Below are positions 8,782 through 17,908 of a stretch of 64,000 bases of DNA, in pieces. The translations under genes were made by a program, and so were the position numbers. Within the stretch, counting starts at the first letter, position 1, and each line of letters begins with the position of its first letter. Below the pieces are notes generated by a model. It was given only the letters and a program-made list of their open reading frames with translations. It searched no databases and was not told where the DNA came from. This DNA comes from Buchananella hordeovulneris (lineage in GTDB: Bacteria > Actinomycetota > Actinomycetes > Actinomycetales > Actinomycetaceae): positions 62,001 through 126,000 of the forward strand of contig NZ_MQVS01000002.1 of assembly GCF_001907235.1 (NCBI RefSeq). Reading direction: 5' to 3'.

Positions 8782-9783
8782 GTGACCAATAGCAGCCTGC
8801 CGCTCGGCCCAGCCTCCCGGCGCGGGCCCCTGACCTGGGGTGACCGCGTGCAACTCACCGACTCCAAGGGACGCATGCACACCATCGTCTTAACGCAAGA
8901 CGGGTGGTTTCATACTCACCGAGGCTCGTTCAAACACGCGGAGCTGATCGGACTGCCCGAAGGCACCGTCATGACCACCTCCATCGGCACCCAATACCTG
9001 GCCCTGCGGCCACTGCTGAGCGACTACGTGCTGTCCATGCCGCGCGGCGCGGCCGTCGTCTACCCCAAGGACGCCGGCCAGATCGTGCAGATGGGAGACA
9101 TATTCCCGGGAGCCACAGTGGTGGAGGCCGGGGTGGGGTCGGGCGCACTGACCATGTCCCTGCTGTCCGCCATTGGCGAGCACGGGCGGCTGCTCTCGGT
9201 GGAGCGCCGCGCCGACTTCGCTGACATCGCCCAAGGCAACGTCGACATGTGGTTCGGGCGCCGCCACCCGGCCTGGCAGGTCGAGGTGGGGGACTTAGCC
9301 ACCGTCCTGCCCGAGCACTGCCCGCCCGGCAGCGTCGACCGCATCGTGCTGGACATGCTGGCACCGTGGGAGAACCTGGCGGCCTGCGCAACCGCGCTCG
9401 CCCCCGGCGGGGTGCTGCTGTGCTACGTGGCCACCACCACCCAGCTTTCGCGCCTGGCCGAGGATCTGCGCGACACCGGCCAATTCACGGAACCACGCGC
9501 CTGGGAGTCGCTGGTGCGCGACTGGCACCTGGAGGGCCTCGCGGTGCGACCCGAGCACCGCATGATCGCCCACACCGGCTTCCTGCTGACCACCCGGCGA
9601 CTCGCACCCGGCACCGAACCCCCGGTGCGGACCCGGCGCCCCGCCAAAGGTGCCTACGAACCAGACGCCGAGTGGACGAGCGCCGACGTCGGCGAACGCC
9701 CCATCTCCGACAAAAAGGTCCGGCGGGTGCGGCGAGACATCCAGGCGCGGGCCGCGCGCCTAGTGGAGGACGACGGTGAGTGA
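8782..9783 (+). CDS. trmI: tRNA (adenine58-N1)-methyltransferase TrmI
   Basis: 333 aa. It has an N-terminal beta domain with LTDSKGR, the TrmI-typical VVYPKDAGQIVQMGDI, and the SAM-binding motif VVEAGVGSGALT around residues 112-123. The enzyme methylates A58 in the T-loop of tRNA. It is the usual first gene of the actinobacterial pupylation cluster. The C-terminal ~60 residues are a basic extension. Its end overlaps the GTG of the ATPase gene by 8 nt, so the two are translationally coupled. Confidence 0.9.
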   Translation: MTNSSLPLGPASRRGPLTWGDRVQLTDSKGRMHTIVLTQDGWFHTHRGSFKHAELIGLPEGTVMTTSIGTQYLALRPLLSDYVLSMPRGAAVVYPKDAGQIVQMGDIFPGATVVEAGVGSGALTMSLLSAIGEHGRLLSVERRADFADIAQGNVDMWFGRRHPAWQVEVGDLATVLPEHCPPGSVDRIVLDMLAPWENLAACATALAPGGVLLCYVATTTQLSRLAEDLRDTGQFTEPRAWESLVRDWHLEGLAVRPEHRMIAHTGFLLTTRRLAPGTEPPVRTRRPAKGAYEPDAEWTSADVGERPISDKKVRRVRRDIQARAARLVEDDGE

Positions 9784-11239
9784 CCCCACCGCCGCCGCGC
9801 GCGAACTGGCCAGCCTGCGGGAAAAGAACACCCGCCTGGCCGCCGCCCTGGCCGACGCCCGCTCCCAGCTAACGCAGCTCGGGCAGCAACTCGAGGCTTG
9901 GCGCCGCTCGCCCCTCACCCAGGTGCCCGTCCTGGAGGTGGATCTCACCGAGCGGCGACTGACGGTGCAAGAGGGCCCAGTGGTGCGCTCTGTTCCGGCC
10001 GCCGGGCACCTGGTGCTCGGCACCCTGGGACCAGGTACCTGGGTGGCACTGGACGCACACGCCGTGGCGGTTGACGTCGTGCCAGGCCCCTCAACCGGGG
10101 AGCTGGGCACCGTCAAGGAGATCGTCGACGAGACGCGCCTCATTGTCGCCACCACGGGTGGTGGCGAACGGGTGGTGCGCCGCAGCCGAGCCTTGCACGG
10201 CGCGCAGGTAGAGATCGGGGCGACGATGCGTTTCGATCCCCGTACCGCCGTGGCCACCGAGGTCCTGGTACGCCGAGACGTCGAACAGCTCCTGACCCCG
10301 CAGATGCCCGACGTCGACTTCACCGACATCGGGGGACTAGACCACCTGGTGACCCAGATACGCCAGAGCATCGAGCTGCCGCTGACCCACCCGGAACTTT
10401 TTGCCCGCTACCAGCTGGCCACTACCCACGGAGTGTTGCTCTACGGCCCGCCCGGCTGCGGCAAAACCATGATCGCCAAAGCCCTGGCCACCTCCCTGGC
10501 CCGCGGCGTGCGTTCCCGTGCCGGGCAGGACGTCACCGGCTACTTCCTGGCAGTAGACGGACCGGAACTTCTCGACATGTACGTCGGCGAATCCGAACGC
10601 AAAATACGGGCAGTCTTTGCGCGTGCCCGCGAACTAGCGGCCGCCGGGCACGCCGTCGTGCTGTTCTTCGACGAGATGGAAGCCCTGTTCCGCACCCGCG
10701 GCAGCGGCATCTCCTCGGACATGGAAACCACGATCGTCCCGCAATTGCTGGCCGAACTCGATGGGGTCACCGCCCTCGGCAACGTCCGCGTCATCGGGGC
10801 CACCAACCGGGAAGACATGATCGACCCGGCGGTTTTACGCCCCGGCCGCCTGGACCTGAAGTTGCGCATTCCCCGCCCCGACCTGTCGGCCGCCCGCGAC
10901 ATCGTGACCAAGCACCTGCCGCTGACCGTGCCGCTGGACCCCTCCGTCCCGGGGCACGGGGAGGGCCAGCGCGCCCACCTCGCCGACGCCGTGGTGGCCG
11001 GGCTTCGCACCCACCCCCGCCTGGCCGCCCACATATCGGGGGCCATGCTCGCGCAAATCGTTGCCCGGGCCAAGCTGTCCGCGCTCCTGGCCGAAACCCG
11101 GGGCGAAGCCAGCGGCCTGCGCCTGACCGACATCGAGGTGGCCCTCGCCCAAGAGGCCGCCCAACTGGCCGACCTCTTGGGCGACACCCCGACACCGGGT
11201 CTGCCAAACCTCGGCCCGGCCCCGGAGTTAGACGCATGA
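9776..11239 (+). CDS. arc: Proteasome-associated AAA+ ATPase (ARC/Mpa)
   Basis: 487 aa. A coiled coil at residues ~8-45 is the expected Pup-binding element. It is followed by two OB-like barrels and one AAA+ domain: Walker A GPPGCGKT near residue 225, Walker B VVLFFDEME near 300, and GATNRED as sensor 1. It forms a hexameric ring that unfolds pupylated proteins. The protein ends in PTPGLPNLGPAPELDA and lacks the C-terminal Tyr-Leu type motif that docks Mpa onto the 20S proteasome. This agrees with the absence of prcBA here. It is coupled to trmI upstream and to dop downstream by an ATGA overlap. Confidence 0.92.
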   Translation: MSDPTAAARELASLREKNTRLAAALADARSQLTQLGQQLEAWRRSPLTQVPVLEVDLTERRLTVQEGPVVRSVPAAGHLVLGTLGPGTWVALDAHAVAVDVVPGPSTGELGTVKEIVDETRLIVATTGGGERVVRRSRALHGAQVEIGATMRFDPRTAVATEVLVRRDVEQLLTPQMPDVDFTDIGGLDHLVTQIRQSIELPLTHPELFARYQLATTHGVLLYGPPGCGKTMIAKALATSLARGVRSRAGQDVTGYFLAVDGPELLDMYVGESERKIRAVFARARELAAAGHAVVLFFDEMEALFRTRGSGISSDMETTIVPQLLAELDGVTALGNVRVIGATNREDMIDPAVLRPGRLDLKLRIPRPDLSAARDIVTKHLPLTVPLDPSVPGHGEGQRAHLADAVVAGLRTHPRLAAHISGAMLAQIVARAKLSALLAETRGEASGLRLTDIEVALAQEAAQLADLLGDTPTPGLPNLGPAPELDA

Positions 11240-12783
11240 GAATCCTGTCCACCGAAACCGAATACGGCATCATCCAGGAAGGAAACCCCCGCGCCCAGGC
11301 CCAAACATTGGCCAGCAACATAGTGGCTGCCTACGCCGCCACGCTGCCGGTGCCGCCTGTGCGGTGGGACTATGCGGGGGAAGACCCGCTAAACGACCTG
11401 CGGGGACACCGCCTCCCCCGAGCCGCAGCTCACCCGAGCCAGCTCACCGATGCTCCGCGCAGCCACCTGCCCGCTCCGGTGCCCGCGCCCAACCTGCCGC
11501 CAAGCGGCACAGGCGAGGCGGGGGCGGCGGCACTGCCCGCATTGCCTCGCCCGAGCTCCGCCGAACTGTCCCTAGCGACCCCCACCAACTGCGTGACCTT
11601 GGCCGGAGCCCGTTTCTACGTCGACCACGCCCACCCCGAGTACTCGGCCGGCGAGGCGGCCTCCGTCCGCGACGCGGTGCTGGCCGACCGGGCAGGCGAC
11701 GTCGTGGCCGCCCAAGCAATGGCCGCCCTCGGCGACGGCACCGTCCTGTTTAAGAACAACACCGACGGCAAGGGGGCAGCCTACGGTGCCCACGAGAACT
11801 ACCAGGTCAGCCGCGCGACCGATTTGGACGACATCATTGCCGTGTTGCTGCCGTTCCTCGTTACCCGGCCGATCCTGTGCGGCACCGGGCGGCTCGGCCG
11901 CGGCCAACGCAGCGAACAACCCGGCTTCCAGATCTCCCAACGTGCCGATTTCATCGAAAACGACATTGGTTTAGAGACGACCTTCAACCGGCCCATCGTC
12001 AATATGCGCGACGAGCCGCACGCGGATGCCAGCCAGTGGCGGCGACTGCACATCATCAACGGCGACGCCAATCTCTTTGACTACTCGCTGTTCCTGCGCT
12101 TAGGCACCACGAGCCTGGTGCTCTCCCTTGCGGAGGCGGGGTTGCCGCTGTCCATCAGCGGTCTGGCCCTGGCCAACCCGGTGGCCGCTGCGCGGGAGAT
12201 CTCCCACGACCCTACGCTCACCCACCGGGTAGAGCTGCGCAACGGCAAGACCGCTACCGCGTTGGAAATTCAGCGGCAGCTACGCGAAATCGTCGGCGCG
12301 CAGCTTGGCCCTCTGACTGGAGAGGAGGCAGAGATCTTCGCGCTGTGGGGCAAGGTGCTGGACCTGCTCGAGTTCGCCCGCCCCGCGGCTGCTCGCTACG
12401 TTGAGTGGGTGGCCAAGTACCAGGTGCTGGGGGCGCTCGCCGCCCGGCTCGGCGGCGATTGGCAGCACCCAAAGCTGCAAGCGTTGGATCTGCAATGGCA
12501 CGACCTGCGCCCGTCATCCTCCATCGTTGCCCGCCTGGATGCTGCCGGGCAGGTGGGGCGTCTGTTTTCCGCGGCGGAGGTACGGGCGGCAGTCGAGCGA
12601 CCGGTGGGCACCACGCGGGCGGCCGTCCGGGCCGCCGCCGTGCGCAGCGGGCGAGCATTTGCCGCCTCGTGGACATCTGTGATTTTGGACCTGCCGGGCG
12701 ACCCCTATTTGCGGCGGTTGGCGCTGCCCACCGCCGCCGACGGGCAGATTCCGCCCGTGCTAGCACAGCTCACCGCCCAGTAG
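11236..12783 (+). CDS. dop: Pup deamidase/depupylase Dop
   Basis: 515 aa. It belongs to the carboxylate-amine ligase/glutamine-synthetase-like fold, with the start STETEYGI, then VDHAHPEYS, FKNNTDGKG and NMRDEPHAD as nucleotide- and metal-binding segments. Dop converts the C-terminal Gln of Pup to Glu and removes Pup from substrates. Residues ~58-115 form a Pro/Ala-rich insertion after DPLNDLRGH that seems longer than the Dop-loop of M. tuberculosis. The segment after it reads NCVTLAGARFY. The ATG overlaps the ATPase stop (ATGA). Confidence 0.92.
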   Translation: MRILSTETEYGIIQEGNPRAQAQTLASNIVAAYAATLPVPPVRWDYAGEDPLNDLRGHRLPRAAAHPSQLTDAPRSHLPAPVPAPNLPPSGTGEAGAAALPALPRPSSAELSLATPTNCVTLAGARFYVDHAHPEYSAGEAASVRDAVLADRAGDVVAAQAMAALGDGTVLFKNNTDGKGAAYGAHENYQVSRATDLDDIIAVLLPFLVTRPILCGTGRLGRGQRSEQPGFQISQRADFIENDIGLETTFNRPIVNMRDEPHADASQWRRLHIINGDANLFDYSLFLRLGTTSLVLSLAEAGLPLSISGLALANPVAAAREISHDPTLTHRVELRNGKTATALEIQRQLREIVGAQLGPLTGEEAEIFALWGKVLDLLEFARPAAARYVEWVAKYQVLGALAARLGGDWQHPKLQALDLQWHDLRPSSSIVARLDAAGQVGRLFSAAEVRAAVERPVGTTRAAVRAAAVRSGRAFAASWTSVILDLPGDPYLRRLALPTAADGQIPPVLAQLTAQ

Positions 12784-12818
12784 GCTGAGAGACCACAAAA
12801 GGGGAAGGAAGGACAGGC

Positions 12819-12998
12819 ATGAACCGGCAGGTACCGCGCCAAGCAGCAGGGCAGGAAGAGCAGGAGCTGGCCCCGCCCCTCCCCGCCCCCGCTGCCCAGG
12901 TGGCCGACGTCGACGCGCTGTTAGACGATATTGACGCGGTCTTGGCGGCCGACGCGGAGACTTTTGTGCAGGGATTTGTGCAAAAGGGCGGGCAGTGA
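12819..12998 (+). CDS. pup: Prokaryotic ubiquitin-like protein Pup
   Basis: 59 aa, within the usual size of 58-70 residues. The first half is disordered and rich in Gln, Pro and Ala. The second half has the helical signature VDALLDDIDAVLAADAETFV and ends FVQKGGQ. The terminal Gly-Gly-Gln means that Dop must deamidate it before PafA can ligate it to lysines. GGGGAAGGAAGG upstream is a strong ribosome binding site. The TGA overlaps the GTG of pafA by 4 nt. Confidence 0.95.
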   Translation: MNRQVPRQAAGQEEQELAPPLPAPAAQVADVDALLDDIDAVLAADAETFVQGFVQKGGQ

Positions 12999-14356
12999 GC
13001 AATCTGCGCCGGATAGCCGGGCTGGAGATCGAGTACGGCATCACGCATGTCGGCCCGCAGGCCCTCAGCGCGGAGGCGGCAGCCGCTGAGCTCTTCGCCG
13101 ATCCGGAACTGGAACGCGGCGCCAACATGTTCCTGCCCAACGGGGCGCGCCTCTACCTGGATGTGGGCGCGCATCCGGAGTACGCCACGGCGGAGTGCGC
13201 CACGCTGCAGGAGCTGCTGAATAACGACCGGGCCGGCAGTGAACTGTTGGCCGCGCTGGCCGCCCGGGCCACGGCTCGCCTGCAGGCGCGGGGAGTGGCA
13301 GGAAATATTCACCTGCTGCGCAACAATCTAGACGCGGAGGGAACATCGTTTGGGTGCCACGAAAACTATCTGCTGCGGCGCCGCCACGACTTTCACGAGC
13401 GCGTGCTCGGCCTGGTAACGCACTTGGTTACCCGCCAGGTCATAACCGGTACGGGGCACGTGGTATGCGATCCCACCCCGCGCTACGTGCTGTCGCAACG
13501 GGCAGCCGTGGTCTCCGATGTGATCTCGGCCGCGACCTCCCGCTCCCGGCCGCTAATAAACACCCGCGATGAGCCGCACGCGGATATTGCGCAGTTCCGG
13601 CGCCTGCACCTCATCAACGCTGACACGCCGATGGCAGAGGGCACCCAGCTCATCTTGCTGGCGGCCGCTTGCCTGCTGGTCACCGCCTTGGAGAGCGGTG
13701 CCCGATTGGCCGACCTGGCCCTGGCAGATCCGCTGGCGGCCCTGCACGCGGTCAGCGCGCAACCTGCCACCGTGCTGGAGCTGGCGAACGGGCAGCGGCG
13801 GACCGCGCTGGAGTTGCAGGCCGAGCTGGTGGAGCGCACCGGTAGCTTGGCGGCCGCCGACGCCGATCCCTGGGTGCGGTTGGGACACGAGCTGTGGGCC
13901 ATTGCCGTGGAGGCCCTGCGGGCAGACAACGCCGCAGCGGTGGCGGACCTGCTCGATCACGTGGCTAAACGCCGCCTCCTGGAGCGGCACTGCCAGCGTC
14001 ATGGCGTCGACCTCGCCCACCCGACCACCGCCCGACTGGCCTTCGCCTACCATGACATTGGAAACACCGGTTTGCGGCAGCAGCTGGAAGCGCGGGGAAT
14101 GCTCAGGCGATTCACCACCCCCAGCGAAGTCACTGCGGCGAAAAACACACCGCCTGCTACGCGGGCTGCCCTACGCGGTGAGGCAGTATCGGTGGCGAGG
14201 CAAATGCGGCGGGATCTGGCAGTCGACTGGACCAGCCTGCGAATCCTTGACCGCTCCTTGTCTGCCATCACTTTGAAGGACCCGTGGCAGACTCAAAACC
14301 CCGAGGTCGAGCAGCTGCTGACCGAACTGAGAAGAACCGAGGTAATGCCGGTATGA
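12995..14356 (+). CDS. pafA: Pup-protein ligase PafA
   Basis: 453 aa. It has the same fold as Dop with the ligase-type start GLEIEYGIT, then NGARLYLDVGAHPEYAT, FGCHENYLL and INTRDEPHAD. PafA uses ATP to join the deamidated C-terminal Glu of Pup to substrate lysines. It directly follows pup by GTGA overlap, where many actinobacteria carry prcB and prcA between them. Its own stop overlaps the next gene by ATGA. Confidence 0.95.
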   Translation: MSNLRRIAGLEIEYGITHVGPQALSAEAAAAELFADPELERGANMFLPNGARLYLDVGAHPEYATAECATLQELLNNDRAGSELLAALAARATARLQARGVAGNIHLLRNNLDAEGTSFGCHENYLLRRRHDFHERVLGLVTHLVTRQVITGTGHVVCDPTPRYVLSQRAAVVSDVISAATSRSRPLINTRDEPHADIAQFRRLHLINADTPMAEGTQLILLAAACLLVTALESGARLADLALADPLAALHAVSAQPATVLELANGQRRTALELQAELVERTGSLAAADADPWVRLGHELWAIAVEALRADNAAAVADLLDHVAKRRLLERHCQRHGVDLAHPTTARLAFAYHDIGNTGLRQQLEARGMLRRFTTPSEVTAAKNTPPATRAALRGEAVSVARQMRRDLAVDWTSLRILDRSLSAITLKDPWQTQNPEVEQLLTELRRTEVMPV

Positions 14357-16197
14357 GCGAGTCTGACGCCCGCACGGGCAGCGAACGTCCGCTGCCGCGG
14401 CGCCGAGACCTGCATCCCCGCACCAACCCGCGGGGCGTGCCCCAGGTACCGACCCCTGAATACGAGGGAAGTGGCGCGGCGGCGCAACTGCGAGAGCCGC
14501 AGCGTCCCCGCCTAACGACACAGGCTCCAACGCCGCCGGTGGGGCAGCCAGCGCCGCGCTGGCCCGCCAGCCCGTTGCCGCCCGGTGCCGCGACGCCGAT
14601 CCGGGGTGTGCCAGTGACCCCGGCTGCTGCGGCCCTGCCAGCGGCCGACGCTGCCGGTGGGGACGAAACTCCCTCGGCTGCCGAGCCGCCCGAGTCCGCC
14701 GGTCCACCGCCGCAGGCGGAGATGGCCCCGGCTGGTGCGGGCGCTGCGGCAGCCTCCCAACCGCGGTTTGGCCTCTCCAAGGCCCGCAAGCTCGCGGCGA
14801 AGGGCTGGTCCCAAGCGGGGCCGGCGACCGAGGAAGCGGTCACCGAGGAGCTGACAGCCCTCGGGGACAGCCTCAGTGAGGCCGTCTCGGAACAGGCCGC
14901 GCAGGCGGCAGACGGCCTAGCGGACTCCTACGGCAAGTGGGCGGCAACGGCCTTTCGGGCGCAGCAGGCCGTCCCCGGAGCCCAGTCGGCGACCAGCGAA
15001 GGGGAAGAATCCGCCGCGGCGATCCCCGAGGCGGAGGCACCAGCGGCCGCGACCGAGGACGGTGCGGTGCCCGCAGCACCCAGCTTTGGGTCTCCCGACG
15101 GCTCTGATGCCCCTTGGACCCGTTCGGCCAAGGCGCTGAAGGAGCGGGTTGCGGCGGTCGACGAGGAGGAACTGGAAGAGGTTCGCACCGACACTGGCTC
15201 GATCGTGCTGGTCAGTAAGCGACCACGCAAATCCCGCCTGCGGCGCCTGCTGGCCTGGTGGCCGGTGGCACTAGCACTAGCGCTCCTGGGGGGAGTTGGG
15301 GTAGCGATAGCGGTGTGGCAGGCCCAAGGCGCTGACGAGTCGCAGTCCTCGCAGCAAGAGGGCTTGGTCTACCCAACTTTGAAACACATGACCGTGGCTG
15401 GTCGGCCGGGGGCACTGCCCTCCATGGTGTTGGAGCAGCCGCTGGAAGTGGTCGACCGCGTGGAATCCGTGGTGACGCGGCGCGGCAACGGCACCCCCAT
15501 CCGCGACGGCGCCCGCATTGTGTTGGCCCTGACCACGTTCAACGGCACCACCGGCGAACGCACCTCGCGTGGCGACTCTCCCGAGGTACGCGTCACCTAC
15601 GCCACCCCGCAGCACTTGCCAGAGTGGCTCTATCACCGGCTCCTGCAGGTGCCGGGTGGTTCCCGCGTGCTGGTTACCCACATGGTGGACGATAGGGAAA
15701 AGGGCCAGTACATGGAGATCGTGGTCGCCGATGTGTTGCGGCACCGGGTTTCCTACAACTCCTCCCTCTACACCGATCCGACCGTGACGTTCCAAAACGA
15801 CGAAGAACCGGTGCTGTCCAAGGTCACGGGCGAAGTACCGGATCGCACGGAAACCCACACCGTCGTCATCGGCGGGGGGGAGCAGGTCCAACCCGGGGCG
15901 CGGATCGTCGCCCAGTTCGTGCTGATCGACTTCCAGGGCAACGTCATCAGTTCGACCTTCAAACGGGGCGGTCCTGAAGTGGTGGATCTCAACCGGATCC
16001 AGCCGGTGCTGGCGGAGGCGGTGATCGACCGGCAGGTGGGGTCGCGAATCGTCTTCCGGGCTCCCGCCGCTTTGGCCGGGGGAGACAAACCGGTGGCCGG
16101 CATGATCGACATCCTGGCGGTCATTGAGCAACCAACTAACCCGAGCGAAAGCCCGACGCCAGCCACTCCCACGGCCAGCGAGACGGCCACCAACTAG
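14353..16197 (+). CDS. Membrane-anchored protein with a long disordered tail and two FKBP-like domains
   Basis: 614 aa. Residues 1 to ~295 are Ala/Pro/Glu-rich and probably disordered in the cytoplasm. One transmembrane segment follows at ~298-320 (LAWWPVALALALLGGVGVAI). Outside are two degenerate FKBP-type peptidyl-prolyl isomerase-like domains (~364-446 and ~500-572) with patterns such as GNGTPIRDGARIVL and GEQVQPGARIVAQF. A Thr/Pro-rich end closes the protein. FKBP genes often follow pafA in actinobacteria. The ATG at 14353 overlaps the pafA stop and has a GAGG site upstream. Isomerase activity is doubtful because the active-site aromatic residues are not obvious. Confidence 0.75.
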   Translation: MSESDARTGSERPLPRRRDLHPRTNPRGVPQVPTPEYEGSGAAAQLREPQRPRLTTQAPTPPVGQPAPRWPASPLPPGAATPIRGVPVTPAAAALPAADAAGGDETPSAAEPPESAGPPPQAEMAPAGAGAAAASQPRFGLSKARKLAAKGWSQAGPATEEAVTEELTALGDSLSEAVSEQAAQAADGLADSYGKWAATAFRAQQAVPGAQSATSEGEESAAAIPEAEAPAAATEDGAVPAAPSFGSPDGSDAPWTRSAKALKERVAAVDEEELEEVRTDTGSIVLVSKRPRKSRLRRLLAWWPVALALALLGGVGVAIAVWQAQGADESQSSQQEGLVYPTLKHMTVAGRPGALPSMVLEQPLEVVDRVESVVTRRGNGTPIRDGARIVLALTTFNGTTGERTSRGDSPEVRVTYATPQHLPEWLYHRLLQVPGGSRVLVTHMVDDREKGQYMEIVVADVLRHRVSYNSSLYTDPTVTFQNDEEPVLSKVTGEVPDRTETHTVVIGGGEQVQPGARIVAQFVLIDFQGNVISSTFKRGGPEVVDLNRIQPVLAEAVIDRQVGSRIVFRAPAALAGGDKPVAGMIDILAVIEQPTNPSESPTPATPTASETATN

Positions 16198-16200
16198 CCC

Positions 16201-16734
16201 CTAACTTGCCGCCCCCGCCTGCACCAGCAGGTGGGGGCGCACCCGTGGCAGGCTTGCCTCCAGGCGGGCCCATTCGTGCCAGGCAAAATCCCAACGGCCG
16301 TCCCGGGCTGCCACGCGCTGCTGGCGCACCGCAGCGCCTGCCTCCACCCGCACCACCACATCCGCGTGGGCGGCAATGAGCGGATGATCGGCCCCCACCC
16401 CTTCAACGATCAGCAGGAGAGGGCGCGGTAAGGGACGGGGCGGCAGGGGCCGGGCGGCTGCCCAGTCCCACTGCGGCCAAGCCACGGCACCTTGCCCGGC
16501 GCGCAGCGCCGCTAGGTGGTCGGCCGCCAGGTGTAGCCCCAAGTGCAGGCCGCGCCAACCGCGGTAGCACGTCTCCAGCGGGAAGATCCCAGCGGCGGGC
16601 AGCGTGGCGAGGGCCGCGGCCAGCGTCGACTTGCCAGCCCCGGAGGGACCGCCGACTGCCACCAGCAGCGCCCGCCCGCGGCTGGTGGCGGCCAGGACGC
16701 GCACCGCAGAGTGGAATGTGTGCAAGGCAGGCAT
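16201..16734 (-). CDS. P-loop kinase, uridine kinase-like
   Basis: 177 aa. A Walker A motif [10 protein letters not shown] lies at residues ~28-37, and a [10 protein letters not shown] strand is in the place of the lid/catalytic region of uridine/phosphoribulokinase-like enzymes. The protein is short for a uridine kinase, and the acceptor substrate is unknown. It converges with the FKBP-like gene (3 nt apart) and is divergent from hisF. Confidence 0.7.
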   Translation of the reverse strand: MPALHTFHSAVRVLAATSRGRALLVAVGGPSGAGKSTLAAALATLPAAGIFPLETCYRGWRGLHLGLHLAADHLAALRAGQGAVAWPQWDWAAARPLPPRPLPRPLLLIVEGVGADHPLIAAHADVVVRVEAGAAVRQQRVAARDGRWDFAWHEWARLEASLPRVRPHLLVQAGAAS

Positions 16735-16769
16735 GGCTTAACGCTACCCTTGGCCAGGAAGGAGGAACG

Positions 16770-17543
16770 ATGAGCGTGGCACTGCGGGTCATCCCCTGTC
16801 TGGACGTCGATGCCGGTCGGGTAGTCAAGGGCGTGAACTTCGCGAATTTGCAAGACGCGGGTGACCCGGTGGCCTTGGCCGGTCAGTACTGCGCGCAGGG
16901 CGCTGACGAAATAACGTTCCTCGACGTCTCGGCCTCGGCAGAGGGCAGGGCCACCACCCTGGAGATCGTCTCCCGCACCGCCGAGAACGTTTTTGTGCCA
17001 CTGACGGTGGGCGGCGGGGTGCGCAGCGTGGAAGACGTTGACCGGTTGCTGCGGGCGGGGGCAGACAAGGTAGGGATAAACACCGGTGCCCTTGCCCGCC
17101 CGTCGCTGCTGGCCGAAATAGCGGACCGTTTTGGTGACCAAGTGGTCGTTTTGTCCGTCGATGCGCGGCGAGGCCCGACCGATTCCGGCTTCGAGGTAAC
17201 CACGCACGGCGGCCGCCGGGCGGCGGGTGTGGACGCGCTGGCCTGGGTCGAGCAGGCTGGCGCCCTGGGCGTGGGGGAGATCTTGCTGAACTCGATGGAC
17301 GCCGATGGGGTGCGCGGCGGCTTCGATATAGAGATGCTGCAGGCGGTGCGGGCCGCCGTGCGGGTGCCCATCATCGCGTCCGGGGGAGCCGGGGCGGTGG
17401 AGCACTTCGTAGCGGCCGCCGCGGCGGGGGCCGACGCCGTGCTGGCGGCCTCGGTGTTTCACTACGGCACCCTGACGATCCCGCAGGTCAAGGCGGGCCT
17501 GGCCGCGGCGGGACACCTAGTGCGACAGGTGACGGCACCGTGA
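16770..17543 (+). CDS. hisF: Imidazole glycerol phosphate synthase cyclase subunit HisF
   Basis: 257 aa TIM barrel. It starts [19 protein letters not shown] and contains TVGGGVRS and a late IIASGGAG phosphate-binding loop. The two catalytic aspartates are at CLDVD and in LLNSMDADG. With HisH it closes the imidazole ring of IGP in histidine synthesis; hisH and hisA are not in the window. A GGAAGGAGGAAC ribosome binding site precedes the ATG. GTGA overlap couples it to hisI. Confidence 0.96.
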   Translation: MSVALRVIPCLDVDAGRVVKGVNFANLQDAGDPVALAGQYCAQGADEITFLDVSASAEGRATTLEIVSRTAENVFVPLTVGGGVRSVEDVDRLLRAGADKVGINTGALARPSLLAEIADRFGDQVVVLSVDARRGPTDSGFEVTTHGGRRAAGVDALAWVEQAGALGVGEILLNSMDADGVRGGFDIEMLQAVRAAVRVPIIASGGAGAVEHFVAAAAAGADAVLAASVFHYGTLTIPQVKAGLAAAGHLVRQVTAP

Positions 17544-17908
17544 GCGACCACCTGCCTGCCCAGCTGCGGCAACGGCTGCGCTTCAATGCCGACAACCTCT
17601 TACCGGCCATCGTGCAGGACGCCGAATCGGGGCAGGTGCTCATGTTGGCGTGGATGGACGAGACGGCATTGGCCCGGACGTTGCGCACGGGCCGAGTGTG
17701 GTTCTGGTCCCGCTCCCGGCAGACCTACTGGCGCAAGGGCGACACTTCGGGGCATATCCAGCAGGTGGTGGATGTGCAGGTGGACTGCGATGGTGACACC
17801 GTCTTGGTGCGGGCGCGCCAAGTGGGGGCTGCCTGCCACACCGGCACCCGCAGTTGCTTTACTGCCGGAGGATTTTTGTCGCTGACGACGGGAGAGGAAG
17901 AACGGTGA
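17540..17908 (+). CDS. hisI: Phosphoribosyl-AMP cyclohydrolase HisI
   Basis: 122 aa, the normal length of the monofunctional enzyme. It has [28 protein letters not shown] and the metal-binding CDGDTVLV followed by [12 protein letters not shown]. The enzyme hydrolyses PR-AMP to ProFAR in histidine synthesis using zinc. It overlaps hisF and trpE by 4 nt on each side. Confidence 0.96.
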   Translation: MSDHLPAQLRQRLRFNADNLLPAIVQDAESGQVLMLAWMDETALARTLRTGRVWFWSRSRQTYWRKGDTSGHIQQVVDVQVDCDGDTVLVRARQVGAACHTGTRSCFTAGGFLSLTTGEEER

